Below are positions 22,013-33,285 of a stretch of 64,000 bases of DNA, one piece after another. Location: NCBI GenBank assembly GCA_026027325.1, contig JAMSLZ010000004.1:2852001-2916000 (forward strand), written 5' to 3'. Each line of letters opens with the position of its first letter. The stretch's first letter is position 1. The DNA is from Actinomucor elegans (taxonomy: Eukaryota; Mucoromycota; Mucoromycetes; Mucorales; Mucoraceae). The notes below the pieces were generated by a model. That model searched no databases, was not told where the DNA came from, and saw only the letters and a list, made by a program, of their open reading frames with translations. Position numbers and translations under genes: made by a program.

Positions 22013-23589
22013 CAACATTTTTAGTTGTGTTTTGTGTATTTGTTCCCTTCATTAGCTTAAATGGTTTCATTTTTCTTTTGCTTGACAGCCATTATTGTAT
22101 CGCTACCATGAATAAGTAATTATTTCTTTTCATATATTAGTAGATAAATCATCTTTTAATAAATATTGATGTACTACTGTGCCGGATGGCCATTTGTCAA
22201 AATGGATAATAGCAGGCATAATTTTGTAATTGTATAATATAAAATGTATAACAAGAACAAGTTTTTGATAAATTAAATAAGCCTCTGGTTTATTGATACT
22301 AGGGTAGTTTTCTAGTCACGTATTGTATGTTGTATAGCTTGTTTGTAATAGCGAGTGCACCTTAATGAGAGTATAATTGACTAATGATCCTGTTCTCCAT
22401 ATTTGTGATTTAGACGCTATGATGAGCCATGGATAATTGCTACTTGTTTTTGACCTAGATTAGTGTCTATCACTAGTTGCCTAATGTTTTAATGAGGAAG
22501 GATTATGTATATAATAATCTATAACCGAAGATTAGTGACCGCTCTTGATCAACAGGGATATCAATATTGTATAACACTTATAACCACCACCCGTTCTGTT
22601 ATTAATCTTTCATATAGTCTGAAAAACACGCGTCATCACCACCATGGAGCGTTTTGTTTGAGGCTCTTACTTCGTTAACACAATTTAAGTCAAACAGAGC
22701 AGCAAGAATCTCTTGTTGCTCTTTCCTTTTGTCTTTTTTTTTTCCTTTTTCTCTAACTCACGTTTCCCCTATAAAATCTACATTCGTTTTATGGAATGAC
22801 AACTGTCAAAAGATTCTTTCAATAGCCAAGAAATGAACTCTACAATAAAAGTACGTAGTCAAATACCCTTCTTTTTTTTCTGGAATTAATCCAAGAGCTA
22901 AAACAGTTTCAAAAAGTATTCGTTTGCTTCTTTGAATCTGTTTCATGGCGCTAATTATGGCCCACTTTCTCGATTCTCTCAGAGATTTTCTATCTTTTGT
23001 CTCTACCCATGATTCTTCTTTGATGATATTAATTGCTAAAACCTTTTCTAGCACCACCCACACAAGGAATCAAGATACTGAAAGGCAAGCAGTTAGATGG
23101 TAAATACATCTGCATGCTAAGAAGCATACGCATTGATATGTATGGGTAAGATACGCTATATTTTAAAGGAGGAGAAACTCTGGGTTACCGAATTTTATAC
23201 CTTGATCTCTATTCCATTGTATACTAAAACCCAGTAGAATTACAAGTAGAAATAAATCGGGTAAGTCGAAGAACATTTTCATCCTAAGGAAGGTAATGAA
23301 ATTTTCGTTATATAAACCATAAAAATTAATGCATTAGAATAACTGCAGAAAAACGACGATGAAGATACGCACGTTGTGATTACATCTACTAAGTTGATTA
23401 ATAAAATTCCTTCAAAAAAATATACCAAATAGTAAACTATTATTCTTTTGTTAGTAGCCTTTGCGCTATGTACTTTATAAATGTGTCAAAAAAAAATCAA
23501 CCTGTTTTTGGGACAGGAACTTATTTGCTGAATAAAAGAATGCTACTCTGGGCGTATCTTCTGATACTTAACATGCTTCTTGCTGCTAT

Positions 23590-23960
23590 CCCCTATATAA
23601 CCAGTACCTAATCTGGCATTGGGTGCGAGCCCTACACCCACTCATGCGCTAAGAGCGGTTCGCCACCAATCTAGTAACAGTCCAACAAAGCCACTAAGTA
23701 ATGAAGTTTCCCCCTAAACTCTCTCTTAGATTTCGGCGGGCTTCCCTGCAGGGAATTGCTATACAATCAGGAGCCGTATTTAGATGTATTTACCTCACTC
23801 TTACTAGCACAAGATAGCCATTCTCCCATAGGCTACCCATTATATTGGACCAAATTACTACACTATAGAATCGAGCCACACTCCTCGAAGCATGTGCCCA
23901 TCCTATAGCAGTCTAGGCTACGTTATTTCCTCACATACGGATAGCTAATACCTTGCCCGT
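23590..23960. other. C-rich compositional island of unknown nature
   Basis: About 370 bp that are clearly richer in C/G than the surrounding AT-rich DNA (for example GGGTGCGAGCCCTACACCC and CGGCGGGCTTCCCTGCAGGG). There is no open frame longer than a few dozen codons and no tRNA or rRNA fold that I can see. It could be a solo LTR or an untranslated RNA; neither is demonstrated. Confidence 0.4.
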
Positions 23961-24186
23961 AATATAATAAGTTTACTTGTATAAACTCAATGATCTCCTT
24001 TATTCTAGCCTACGGCATTCCACATTTATGATAATGTTTATGCATTTTAAATAAATAAATGCGTGTAACGTCGATTAAACAACCATCCAAGCTTTCATTA
24101 TGGTTTATTAACGCGTATAAAAGTATATATATTATCATGATGAATGTATAAGAATTATTCTACGCTACAATAGTATAAGGGTATGT

Positions 24187-24561
24187 TTAGCGCTTGAATA
24201 TCATGATGAATATCAAGAAAAGAGCCATAAAAGTAAGAGACAAACTAGGATAAACAGACACACTAGCACCTACAACTTTGTTTTCGGTTGGAGAATCACA
24301 GTTACCAGCGCAAGTATGGTCAGGAAACTGAGACGCATTACGCCAATCACCACTAAAAAAGTAATCGCAGTCGAACTGATTAGCATCCATCTTCTCAGGA
24401 GCATATCTAAAACAGAAAGCGTCCTTGGTGTTGGTGGCATTGGAAAGCATACAGGCAAAGTTATAGCTGAATTCACCTTTTGGAGTATTCAAGTCACTAT
24501 AGTCGCAAGACTTGGAAAAGTTTTGGATAGCACCATTCACATCAAAATTATTGTTTGACAT
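24187..24561 (-). CDS. Small cysteine-rich protein with C-terminal membrane anchor
   Basis: Open frame of 124 residues starting MSNNNFDVNGAIQNF. It has seven cysteines spread over residues 19-88 (SCDY, FACML, AFCFRY, FDCDYF, TCAGNC) and Asn-x-Ser/Thr sites (for example SNATNT and RNAS). A C-terminal hydrophobic stretch, SLTFMALFLIFIMIF, is followed by KR. That end fits a tail anchor or a GPI-attachment signal. No signal peptide precedes it. A good acceptor (ATATACAG) abuts the ATG, so an upstream exon encoding a signal peptide may be missing; I could not find it. The family resembles small fungal surface proteins in style only. Confidence 0.55.
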   Translation of the reverse strand: MSNNNFDVNGAIQNFSKSCDYSDLNTPKGEFSYNFACMLSNATNTKDAFCFRYAPEKMDANQFDCDYFFSGDWRNASQFPDHTCAGNCDSPTENKVVGASVSVYPSLSLTFMALFLIFIMIFKR

Positions 24562-25378
24562 CCTGTATATAAATATTAGTAACTACAAACAGATTGGATA
24601 AAGGCTGTTGAACTATTACTTGCTTGATTTATATGATTGTTAGATAGAACGATTGAGGATTAGAGACACATTTGAACTGTATTTATATGTATTATGTAGC
24701 GCATTGTATTTCGTTTTTACGTCATAATACTGTTGGTCATTGGAATAAGAAAGTAGACATGTATAACATGATGATATACTCCATACTACGCAATAACTAC
24801 GATTGTGTGTAATCTCTAAAAAAACAACCCTTTTTTACTTTAGTTTCTTACGAATAGACCATAAGCTGATAACACTGCAGCCAAGCAGCAATGAATATAG
24901 TTAAATAATTTAGAACATACCTGGCTATAGGACTTGAAACATACATCGAAGCGCAAAACATGGATCAGCAAAGAGTGTATCGTTTTCAGCAATATTTAGC
25001 TTAACCAAATATGAATATATGATGTTATTGGTTTTCAATGGTGTAACAGTTACTACATGTATGTCTAGTATTTTATAGTATCTTTATGTTACATATTACA
25101 GATTTCGGTTTTGGTTTAGGTCCGTTTCTATGGCAGGCATAAAATATAAACACTTTGCTTTCCTTCTCTGTCCTATAGTTTCTGTTGAAAGATTTACAGT
25201 ACTCAAGCTAATCTAAAACTCTATCAAAGCTGCCTATAAACTTTTCTGTCACTTGCTTGCATACATACGCAGACTCAAAAATATAAATAAAATCTCTCGC
25301 AATGCACTCTCCGTTATGATGCGCTTCATACTACTATCTCAATTGATCATAATATATGTACTTTCCTAAATATAAAAA

Positions 25379-25432
25379 GATTTATAGATCTTTAAACTGA
25401 TCTCGATCGAATATCACATTTGAGTACTACTA
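25379..25432 (+). repeat. dispersed ~95-bp repeat, copy 6 (left half)
   Basis: GATTTATAGATC, CTGATCTCGATCGAATA, TCACATTTGAGTACTAC. Confidence 0.6.
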
Positions 25433-26453
25433 TTACTCCATCTTTTTGAATAAAGATTTATTTTGTTTATTTCTCTGGTTATCTCATTTTCAATATGATG
25501 ATATCCAACAGCCCGTTTGGAATTCCTAAAAAGTTCATTCATTACGTAATTTTAAAAGTTATTGCTTAAGCTGTTACTTTTATTTAACATGGCCGCATCA
25601 TTTCTTGTTAAGAGCAAAGCAAATCTTGAGTCTAGATATATTATCAGTATTCAGAGGTCTCAGGTAAATTCAAAATTGCGCCATTATATTGACATAAGTA
25701 AACTAGTTTATAAACGCATTTCGCCAAAAAAAAATCCCTTTAGTATCTCATCTGTCTAATGTGGTGCAAACTACTGCCAATTGGTAACTCTTCTATCAAG
25801 CAATCTAAAACAATTATGTACATATATGATGATTAAATAATCTTTTTCCATTGAAGTACATACATCTTTCTTTATATCTATCTACCATTTTGATGTTAAA
25901 CTGCCCTAATATTTAGCTAGGATGATGTTTTTCCATAAATGCTAATCGATAGATAGCCCTTTGAGCTGCAGTGATTAAAACAGAACATGTTTACAATATG
26001 ATTGATTTAATATTTTTATTTTTATTTTTATTTTGCCAATCCTTGATGTATAAAAGCATATTATTTAATAATATATTATGTAGATTTCACGCAATCAAAT
26101 AAAGTAGTGAGCTTTATTGGTGGATAGAGATTGCTTTCATCAATAAAATGTTTTTACATTACCAAATTTTCATTCCTAAAAGCTCTCGCCATGAGCGAAA
26201 AAGGCCCAATCATAAACGCAGGTTTGAAGTCGGTAAGAACAAGTATCAACGAATTACAGCCTTTGTTCCCCCTGGAGGTACATCATCTTTTCCGTTAGTT
26301 ATCGTGCTGATACCACTTCAAGGGTGTTTAACTATCTACAGTTTTTATCAATCATTCAAGTTGTTACTATATATTTGCTATCTTTCATTGTATCGTCTCT
26401 TTTATTTTTTTTAGTAAAAAATTGGTGCTGTGTTTTAATCTGATGCGTAAGAA

Positions 26454-26522
26454 TTTGGTCAATCTTAGTCAAATGTTACATATGAAGCCCTTGCTCAGAA
26501 TGAACTACTGCATTTATTGGAG
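26454..26522 (+). repeat. dispersed ~95-bp repeat, copy 7
   Basis: TTGGTCAATCTTAGTCAAA, TGTTACATATGA, TTGCTCAGAATGAAC, TACTGCATTTATTGGAG. Confidence 0.6.
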
Positions 26523-26657
26523 ATATAGTATAATAGAGATTTAATGCAAATGCTATGTGTAGTGTTTAGTAAAAGGCTCTGTAGAGCAGAGTATATATAC
26601 TACCAGATCTAGAGCTAACGACTAGCTTGACAAATCGAGAGAAAGGAAGAGATGCGA

Positions 26658-26860
26658 TCATTTGTACTGTTTAGATGCCGATATTAATATGGTCAAATGT
26701 TCTTCTGTTGTTGTAGACCAATTAATAATTAATAAATTGATTGCTTCAATTCTAATATCCGTATGAAAATGTCCACTTTGACTTAATAAAGGAGCGATGA
26801 AATCATTAGTCTTCTTGGAGAACAGGCAAGGATACAGTATCACTTGAACATCAATTACTC
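26658..26860 (-). pseudogene. isolated coding-like fragment, possibly HEAT/ARM type
   Basis: Minus-strand frame encoding VIDVQVILYPCLFSKKTND, FIAPLLSQSGHFHTDIR and IEAINLLIINWSTTTEEH, then a stop. The alternation of amphipathic helices resembles HEAT/ARM repeats. No upstream exons, start or partner segment could be joined. Parent gene unknown. Confidence 0.3.
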
Positions 26861-27835
26861 GGGTTTGGATTACGAAAAAGAAAGCTATCGTTAGTAACTT
26901 AAGGTTAAGCAACTCATTCCAGGCATGGATTACTACTCGTGTCAAGACCTGTGTAAATCTCATTGTAATTTTAAAAATTCTGAGGCCAAGAAATCTCAAA
27001 AAATAGGAGAGTTAGCATAAAAGGTAGAAAGTTCGTCTTAGCCTTTTTTCTAGCATAATAAACGATGCAGACAGTTAAATTACCTATCAGATGATATCCA
27101 TTCGACTTTATAATAAAAGAAGACTATTTTTTAAGTGGAAAGCTGCATTAAATCAGAGCTACCTAGTGCTTTCTTGTAACGATATACAACCACAAATCAT
27201 CTATAGGTTTAGAAATCACACTGGGTTTTATCTATTTATCGATCTGTAAAGCTATATATTTGTTACTTGTCGATTTACGATTCAGGAATTTCCGCCAATA
27301 TGGTGATGTGGTGTATTTAGTAGTAAATACATAATTTAATGTCAGCTATCCAATGAAATAGGGAATCTTTGTGCACCAACTTCAATATTTAGCAAGTACA
27401 GCATGAAAGACACAGTATTCACTCTGCAATGCGTTACTTAAGCAACAATAAATAAATATTTATTAATACAAAAAGAAACACGATATAAGCCAGCCTAAAG
27501 ACGCTACTTATACAACATAAAATCGTATATAGATGATCAAGCATAGAAAGGATGTAAATTTTATTGTTACTATGGTTCAAGATTTTGATAATTACTATTG
27601 CCGTGTCAACTTTGAAAAAAAAAACGTAGTTAAACTGGCATCCTTTTATTTGCTCTATCATAGGGGATTATGTTCGTTGTGGTCAACATTCCAGTTCAAA
27701 CAGCTTACAAACGCAGCCCAGTAAACTTATGTGAATCATCTTTATGGTTGGATGAGAATGATTCCTGGTTTTCAAATCACAAACGCCTTACGTCCTTATC
27801 AGCGAGAAACCATTTGCCCAATTAGAGAGATTTCT

Positions 27836-27843
27836 TATAAATA
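27836..27843 (+). promoter_or_regulatory. TATA-like element of the CM-PDT gene
   Basis: TATAAATA lies 52 bp upstream of the ATG at 27895. Confidence 0.5.
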
Positions 27844-27894
27844 CACGCTTTTCTGACTCACACCTCCAGAACTTCTTTATTTGACATTGACAGA

Positions 27895-29262
27895 ATGAGT
27901 GATTTACCCGCCCTTAGACAAAAGATCGATTCACTTGATACGACTCTTGTGAATATTTTAAATGAACGCGCGCGTGTTTCTCTCGATATCGGCGCTGCTA
28001 AACGAAGAGACACGTAAATACCTATATGCTCAACCAACTTTCAGTTACTAAACATACAATGCACACAGTTCTGTTGAGGAATTAGCTGACGCCGACGTTC
28101 AAGTATATAGACCTGGTCGTGAAAAAGAGATCTACAAAAAGGTATATAGAAAGATAATATCAATGTCTATGTACTTATAGTTATGATAGTTGACCCGCCT
28201 TAATGCCGGTCCTTTGAACGATGATTCCCTACACGCGATTTTCAGAGAAGTAAGCCAATTTATCGGTTTATTAGCACGATAACAGTATTAAGCAACACGT
28301 TTAGATCATGTCAGCATCAATTGCTTTACAAAAAGATGTTTCAATTGCTTATTTGGGCCCACCTGGTACCTTTTCTCATCAAGCAGCGTATAATCGTCTA
28401 GGTGATAGTGTTGCATATGTTCCTCAGAAACAGATCGATAGTAATAACGTGACATCCAAGCCCAGATCAACTGGTACTAATGCATTCATATAGACGTTTT
28501 CGAAGCTGTTGAAAGAGGACAAACAACTTATGGTATTGTACCTTTTGAAAACTCGACTTTTGGATCAGTAGTCGAGACATTAGATTATCTCTCTAATACC
28601 ACTGTCAGAGTACGCGCCGAAACCTATTTAGCAGTACACCAATGTCTTTTATCCAACAGCCCATTAGAAAAAATTACAAAAGTGTACAGTCATCCTCAAG
28701 GATTAGGTCAAACTCAAAAGTGGCTTTCTGCACATGCACCTAATGCTAAGCGTATCGCTGTTAAATCAACAGCCGAAGCTGCTGAAAAGGCTGCTTTGGA
28801 ACTAGGTGCTGCTGCTGTTTGTAGCGAGATTTGCGCCGAATTGTATGGGTTACAGGTGATTGCAGCTAATATTGAAGATCGTGCAGGTAGATATGGACTT
28901 ATAGAGCCAGTATTGAAGATGATAACTAACATTGATATATAGCAAATACAACACGTTTTCTTATCATTGGCACTGCAAGCGATTCGCCTACGAATGATGA
29001 CCATACCCTTATTACCTTCACCGTGGATCACCGCCAGCCTGGTGCCTTGTGTGATGGATTAAAGGTCTTCAAGGATTATGGACTAAACTTGTTTAAGATT
29101 GATTCTCGTCCAAGTGGTCAACGCCCATGGCATTATGTCTTTTTTGTGGAATGTTCAGGTCACTTTGAAAATGAAGAAATCAAAAAGGCACTCAAGGATT
29201 TGGAAAAATTTTGTTTAGACATCGTTGTGTTGGGTAGTTTCCCCAATCAAAGACCAGAATAA
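27895..29262 (+). CDS. Bifunctional chorismate mutase-prephenate dehydratase (P-protein type)
   Basis: Makes phenylpyruvate from chorismate through prephenate, the phenylalanine branch of the shikimate pathway. Six exons give 366 residues: 27895-28013, 28069-28141, 28190-28249, 28305-28440, 28494-28886, 28943-29262. An AroQ-type mutase domain fills residues 1 to ~90 (LRQKIDSLDTTLVNILNERA, then YRPGREKEIYKK and GPLNDDSLHAIFRE). The dehydratase starts at about 97 (IAYLGPPGTFSHQAA) and carries the catalytic-type TRF at 264-266 (NTTRFLIIG). A C-terminal ACT domain (about 285-366) has GAL at 294-296, and DSRP where the phenylalanine-binding ESRP is usual. Yeast-type fungi keep these activities in separate ARO7 and PHA2 proteins, so the fused form is notable. 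The introns show it is nuclear and not contamination. Confidence 0.93.
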
Positions 29263-29331
29263 AATAATAGTATGATTGTGAGTGATACACACACACATAT
29301 ATATATATATAAAGTGCATTATGGGCTTTTA

Positions 29332-30914
29332 CTATAGTTTAGCAACTTCTTTGGCGGCTTGTTTTTGACCAGGTACAACTACATGGCGTCTTAAATAGTC
29401 ATTCAAGAAAATGCCATGAGGATCCAACATTTCACGCACTTGCAAATAATCATCAAATTTGGGATAAGAAACTTCGAGATCTTCTCTAGTTTGACCATGG
29501 GCCTATGATGAAGATATCATATCAGTACTTTTCTTAAATGATTCATATTAAATGCATACCTTTGCCCAATGTGGGCGGCCGCCATGCTCGCGCATAATAT
29601 CCTCATATCCCTTCCAGTACTTTTTATAAGGTACAGGTTTGCCATAAGGTCTATACATAATAACACCAATGTAGCAAGTCTTGCGGCCATAAGCAGGACT
29701 CAACCATACATCGTCTTGATCCACAAAACGAATTTCAACTGGGAAATGTACTTTTAATTCATTATCGCTAATGAACTTGTCCAACTTGCGTAGTGCTGCT
29801 GGTGCTTCATTCCAGTCAATTGCCCATTCATTGACATACTGAGGAAACAAGCAGTCGAAATTGAAGACCTTGTTAGAAACGTCTACCACATGAATAGGCT
29901 TTGAATGTAAAGTATTAAACATTAGTTTGGTCAAGTAGGGGATCAAAGAAGTACTGTAACGTGTAATATTCAACATGGCTTGATAAATGTGAAAACCAAA
30001 GCCTCTTTCCATTAAGAAACTAGGTCCACTATGAGAGATAGGTTTGGTAGTACGATTTGCTCTCCAAACAACGCAATCATCAGTATGGGGGTACCACCAA
30101 ACGCGAGCATGTTCAGCAGAATGGATTACGGTATCCCAATCATTCAAAACGTCAGAGAACTTGTATGGCTTTTGAATGGCTTCAAGTTTAAAATCAGGCT
30201 CTGCTTGCAGTGTCATGCGAGTAATGATACCCAGAGCACCCAAACTACAACGTGCTGCTTCAAATACATTTTGGTTTTCTGTAGGGGAACAGTATAAAAT
30301 GCTTCCATCAGCAGTGATCAAAGTCAAATCGACAATCTGTTTCAGCACAAAAAAAAAAGCGTTCGGTTAGGATTTCGACTAGGCCCTTGCTTTGCTATCA
30401 AAAACTTACGGTAGTAGACAGACATCCATAATGAGCCCCTGTACCATGCGTAGCAGTAGCCATAACGCCACCGACTGTTTGATCCGAAATAGAGCCTAAG
30501 CTACTAAGAGCAAGACCGTTTTCTCGCAACACTCGGTGTAACTGATGAAGTGACATACCAGCTTGAACAGTTGCTCGGCAGTTCTTTTTATCTATAGCAA
30601 GTAGCCCATTCATTTTGTCAATGTTGATCATGAATCCTGGGGAACATGCCAAATCCGAGGGAGAATGGCCACAGCCAAACACTTTCAAAGGCTTTTTTAA
30701 GCTTTGAGCCAAACATACCACCTATATTTTATTAAAAAACTGACATTAATCATCTGATAATAAACCTTACCTTTTGGACTTGAGCTTCAGTGGTGGGAGT
30801 GAATAACAGCTCAGGCTTGCATCGAAATGTCTTGGCCCAGTTTTGAAAAGTGAAATTATCCACGGCAATCTCTTGAAGTTCTGGTTCCAGTTGATCAATG
30901 CGATAAGCGACCAT
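29332..30914 (-). CDS. ALO1: D-arabinono-1,4-lactone oxidase (ALO1 family)
   Basis: FAD enzyme that makes D-erythroascorbate (or an ascorbate analogue) from an aldonolactone, in the outer mitochondrial membrane in fungi. Four exons give 467 residues: 30771-30914, 30410-30721, 29560-30336, 29332-29502. The N-terminus has FQNWAKTFRCKPELLFTPT. The FAD-binding segment contains FGCGHSPSDLACSPGFMINI with His67, then GSISDQTVGGVMATATHGTG. The C-terminus carries HWAKAHG (about 408-414) and MLDPHGIFLNDYLRR. All are family hallmarks. The start MVAYRIDQLEPEL lies just after a TTTTTTAG acceptor-like sequence, so a 5' UTR intron or small upstream exon is possible. It converges on the CM-PDT gene, 69 bp apart. 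Substrate (arabinono- or gulono-lactone) cannot be settled from sequence. Confidence 0.93.
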
Positions 30915-31820
30915 ATTTATCTAAAAAAGAATTGAAAAGAAAAGAACTTTAAATCAATGTATTGGTGAGCGAATTAAAGAGCATTTGGTATTAGGCGTTA
31001 CAAATCCCGCAAATGACGGAACAATCGGCTTCCGTTTTGACGAGCGCGTAATATCGGAAACTATGGCATATATACACTGTGCACAACATACTCTATTCGT
31101 ATTATTCAATAGAACGATGGTTTTGAGAAGAAGAAGAAAATGAGTACTGTCATGCCGTATCATGTTTCTGAAAAATAACAAATTCGACAGTTGCTTTCAA
31201 GTATGAAAAGGTAATGAACGGAGCATTTCACATATCGTATGGCCGATTTTGAAATGCTGGTTATATACAAAGAGCTCTGCTGCAATACACACTGAACAGA
31301 CAAAGCATTAAACTGCATAGTCGCGTTATATATAGGTTTATGTATCACTATATGTTGACTTATTGTTTATTGAAAATACTCCGGTATAAGAACTTGCTCT
31401 GCATGATGCTTCTGTGCTGCAGCAATACATATCTTATATATATTAATATATATATTGATCTATGTTTTCTGAACGCTAAGCGTTAGTTTAGCTTAATAAA
31501 CTATATTTTTGCGGTTATGATCCAATAACTGTTCAACTTTTGCCAGCCAATGAAGAATAGGGAATTATATATCAGCTTTTGGCATTAATAAAAATATTTT
31601 AGAGGCATAATTATGAATTCAGCTTTAAAGGGGAGTATTTCAAAGTGCATATTCGTGTTTTTGTGCTCAGTTACTGTATAATGCAGTTTACTCTATTTAA
31701 GCAGCTAGAAAGAGTATCTCCTCTCTGGGGTGTTTGAAGATCCAATAGAAAATTTATCGCTGTAAGTAGGAGAGTCACTGTGGCCTGTATTGGAATTGGT
31801 TGAAACCCCCTCCCATCATT

Positions 31821-32045
31821 TTATTTTAGTTTGCTACTATTGATGTGGGACGGCAATGTATCGGCAGCTATAAGCACTTTTGCTTCATTACTACTTGACC
31901 ACTGTAAATCAGCTCCAGTAATACGATTGTTCATTTTACTGGATTCACCCTTATTAATAATTTCAATGTTTATACCACAGTAAGGATTTATGGCTAATTT
32001 TTTGAAAGTTGGTCTATCCTCCGCTCCGTTTTCGCCTATATTGGT
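31821..32045 (-). pseudogene. coding-like relic of unknown parent
   Basis: A 74-codon stop-free minus-strand stretch ends at a TAA. It includes RPTFKKLAINPYCGINIEI and ITGADLQWSSSNEAKVLI. There is no ATG, and stops lie immediately upstream. The text looks like real protein, possibly from a mobile element, but I do not recognise it. Confidence 0.3.
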
Positions 32046-32760
32046 TTAATTTCAAGATTGCATTCTTCATGATTAGAGTTCTGAGTGGGCACTTTACCGC
32101 TTGTGCTTCGGTTACAATTGTAGGCATTTTTTGGTGTATTTTTCATCAAGCAGATCACATTGTAAAGGTTATTCATCTCCTCGTCATCTACTTTGTTCTT
32201 CTTCCGTTCTTTCTATAACTTGGAAAAAAAAACTTGAGGCTTTTGACAACTTGAGGAGTGGCGTTCTTCTCATTGAGGATAATGTTTTTTTTTAATTCCT
32301 CGTATCCCTTTCATTTCCTTGTATACTTTTTCAATTTGGGATTGCTGATGTTGGCAATAGTTTCATTTTTCGTCGTATATAACTATTGCTAACAACATCA
32401 AACAAAGAATTCAAAAATAAACGTATTGCTTTTCAAGCTCCCATTGCTTTTTTTTTTTTTTTTTTACATTTTTTAAACATGTAAACGAAATTTAATGCCA
32501 ATACGTTATTGATATTGCATAGTATGTATCTATTCAATAAAAAGGCTTTGGAAAATGTTATACTTTATTTGAAGAAAAACGCGGTTGTTTTATACAGATA
32601 CAGCACAGCCCTCATAGTATTCAATGTAAAAGTAATTCCTGCATAAATATTATAAATGTTTAAATCTGATGGACAGCCAACAGTACTTGTATTTTCTTTC
32701 CAAATCAAATTGATTAATTTGGCCCACCCACTGCTATGAAATGGGCACCAAATCCAATAT

Positions 32761-32830
32761 ACTCAACCAATCTTGGTTCAATGTTGTACCTGATGACTGT
32801 GATACACATGCCCAAAATGAATTGCCACAC
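32761..32830 (+). repeat. dispersed ~95-bp repeat, copy 8
   Basis: CAACCAATCTTGGTTCAATG, TTGTACCTGATGA, CATGCCCAAAATGAATTG. Confidence 0.6.
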
Positions 32831-32912
32831 CCATTTCCATTTTATTAAAAAAAAAAGATACTGCTAATAATGTCAGTAGTTGACTCTAAACTACATGTGT
32901 TTCAAATGTGCT

Positions 32913-32995
32913 AGATTTATTGGACTATAGAGCTGTCGGCATATCTTTGCCAAATATCACATTTGATTATTAGTACACATGTAGAACAACACCTA
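32913..32995 (+). repeat. dispersed ~95-bp repeat, copy 9
   Basis: GATTTATTGGACTATAGAG, GCCAAATATCACATTTGAT, TATTAGTACACATG. It lies about 80 bp after copy 8, same orientation. Confidence 0.6.
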
Positions 32996-33285
32996 TCATA
33001 CCCAAAAACTTTCATAGTATGTCCGTATTATAATTAGTAGTGTAATCCGGTCTTAATGAGTAGAATAGACCAAACGAAATTTCTTAACAAGTTTTAACCA
33101 GACAGGCAAAAAAATAGTTAATTATTAGTAGATGAATAGTAAATGTATAATAAAACATAAAACTGCAGTCCTAACAAAGAAAGAGAACTTCTATCATCGA
33201 TTTTAAATATAAAACTGCTTCTAATCACTTTTTATCCATTCTTTCTGTTTTCTATTCATCATCTTACAAAAGAAAAGTTTAATTG

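Larger units (their letters stand above)
20277..24186. other. gene-poor stretch with C-rich island and repeat copy
   Basis: No convincing gene in 3.9 kb. It contains a dispersed-repeat copy (21936-22012) and a C-rich island (about 23590-23960). A short minus-strand frame at 22806-23063 (KRILFETVLALGLIPEKKE) is protein-like but isolated. Confidence 0.45.
24562..27894. other. gene-poor stretch with repeats and a decayed coding piece
   Basis: No complete gene seen in 3.3 kb. It contains dispersed-repeat copies at 25379-25432 and 26454-26522, and a HEAT-like open piece at 26658-26860 on the minus strand. A small open stretch from about 26190 (MSEKGPIINAGLKSV) has no continuation. Confidence 0.4.
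30915..33285. other. gene-poor stretch with relic frame and two repeat copies
   Basis: No complete gene. It contains a protein-like minus-strand frame at 31821-32045 and dispersed-repeat copies at 32761-32830 and 32913-32995. Confidence 0.45.
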
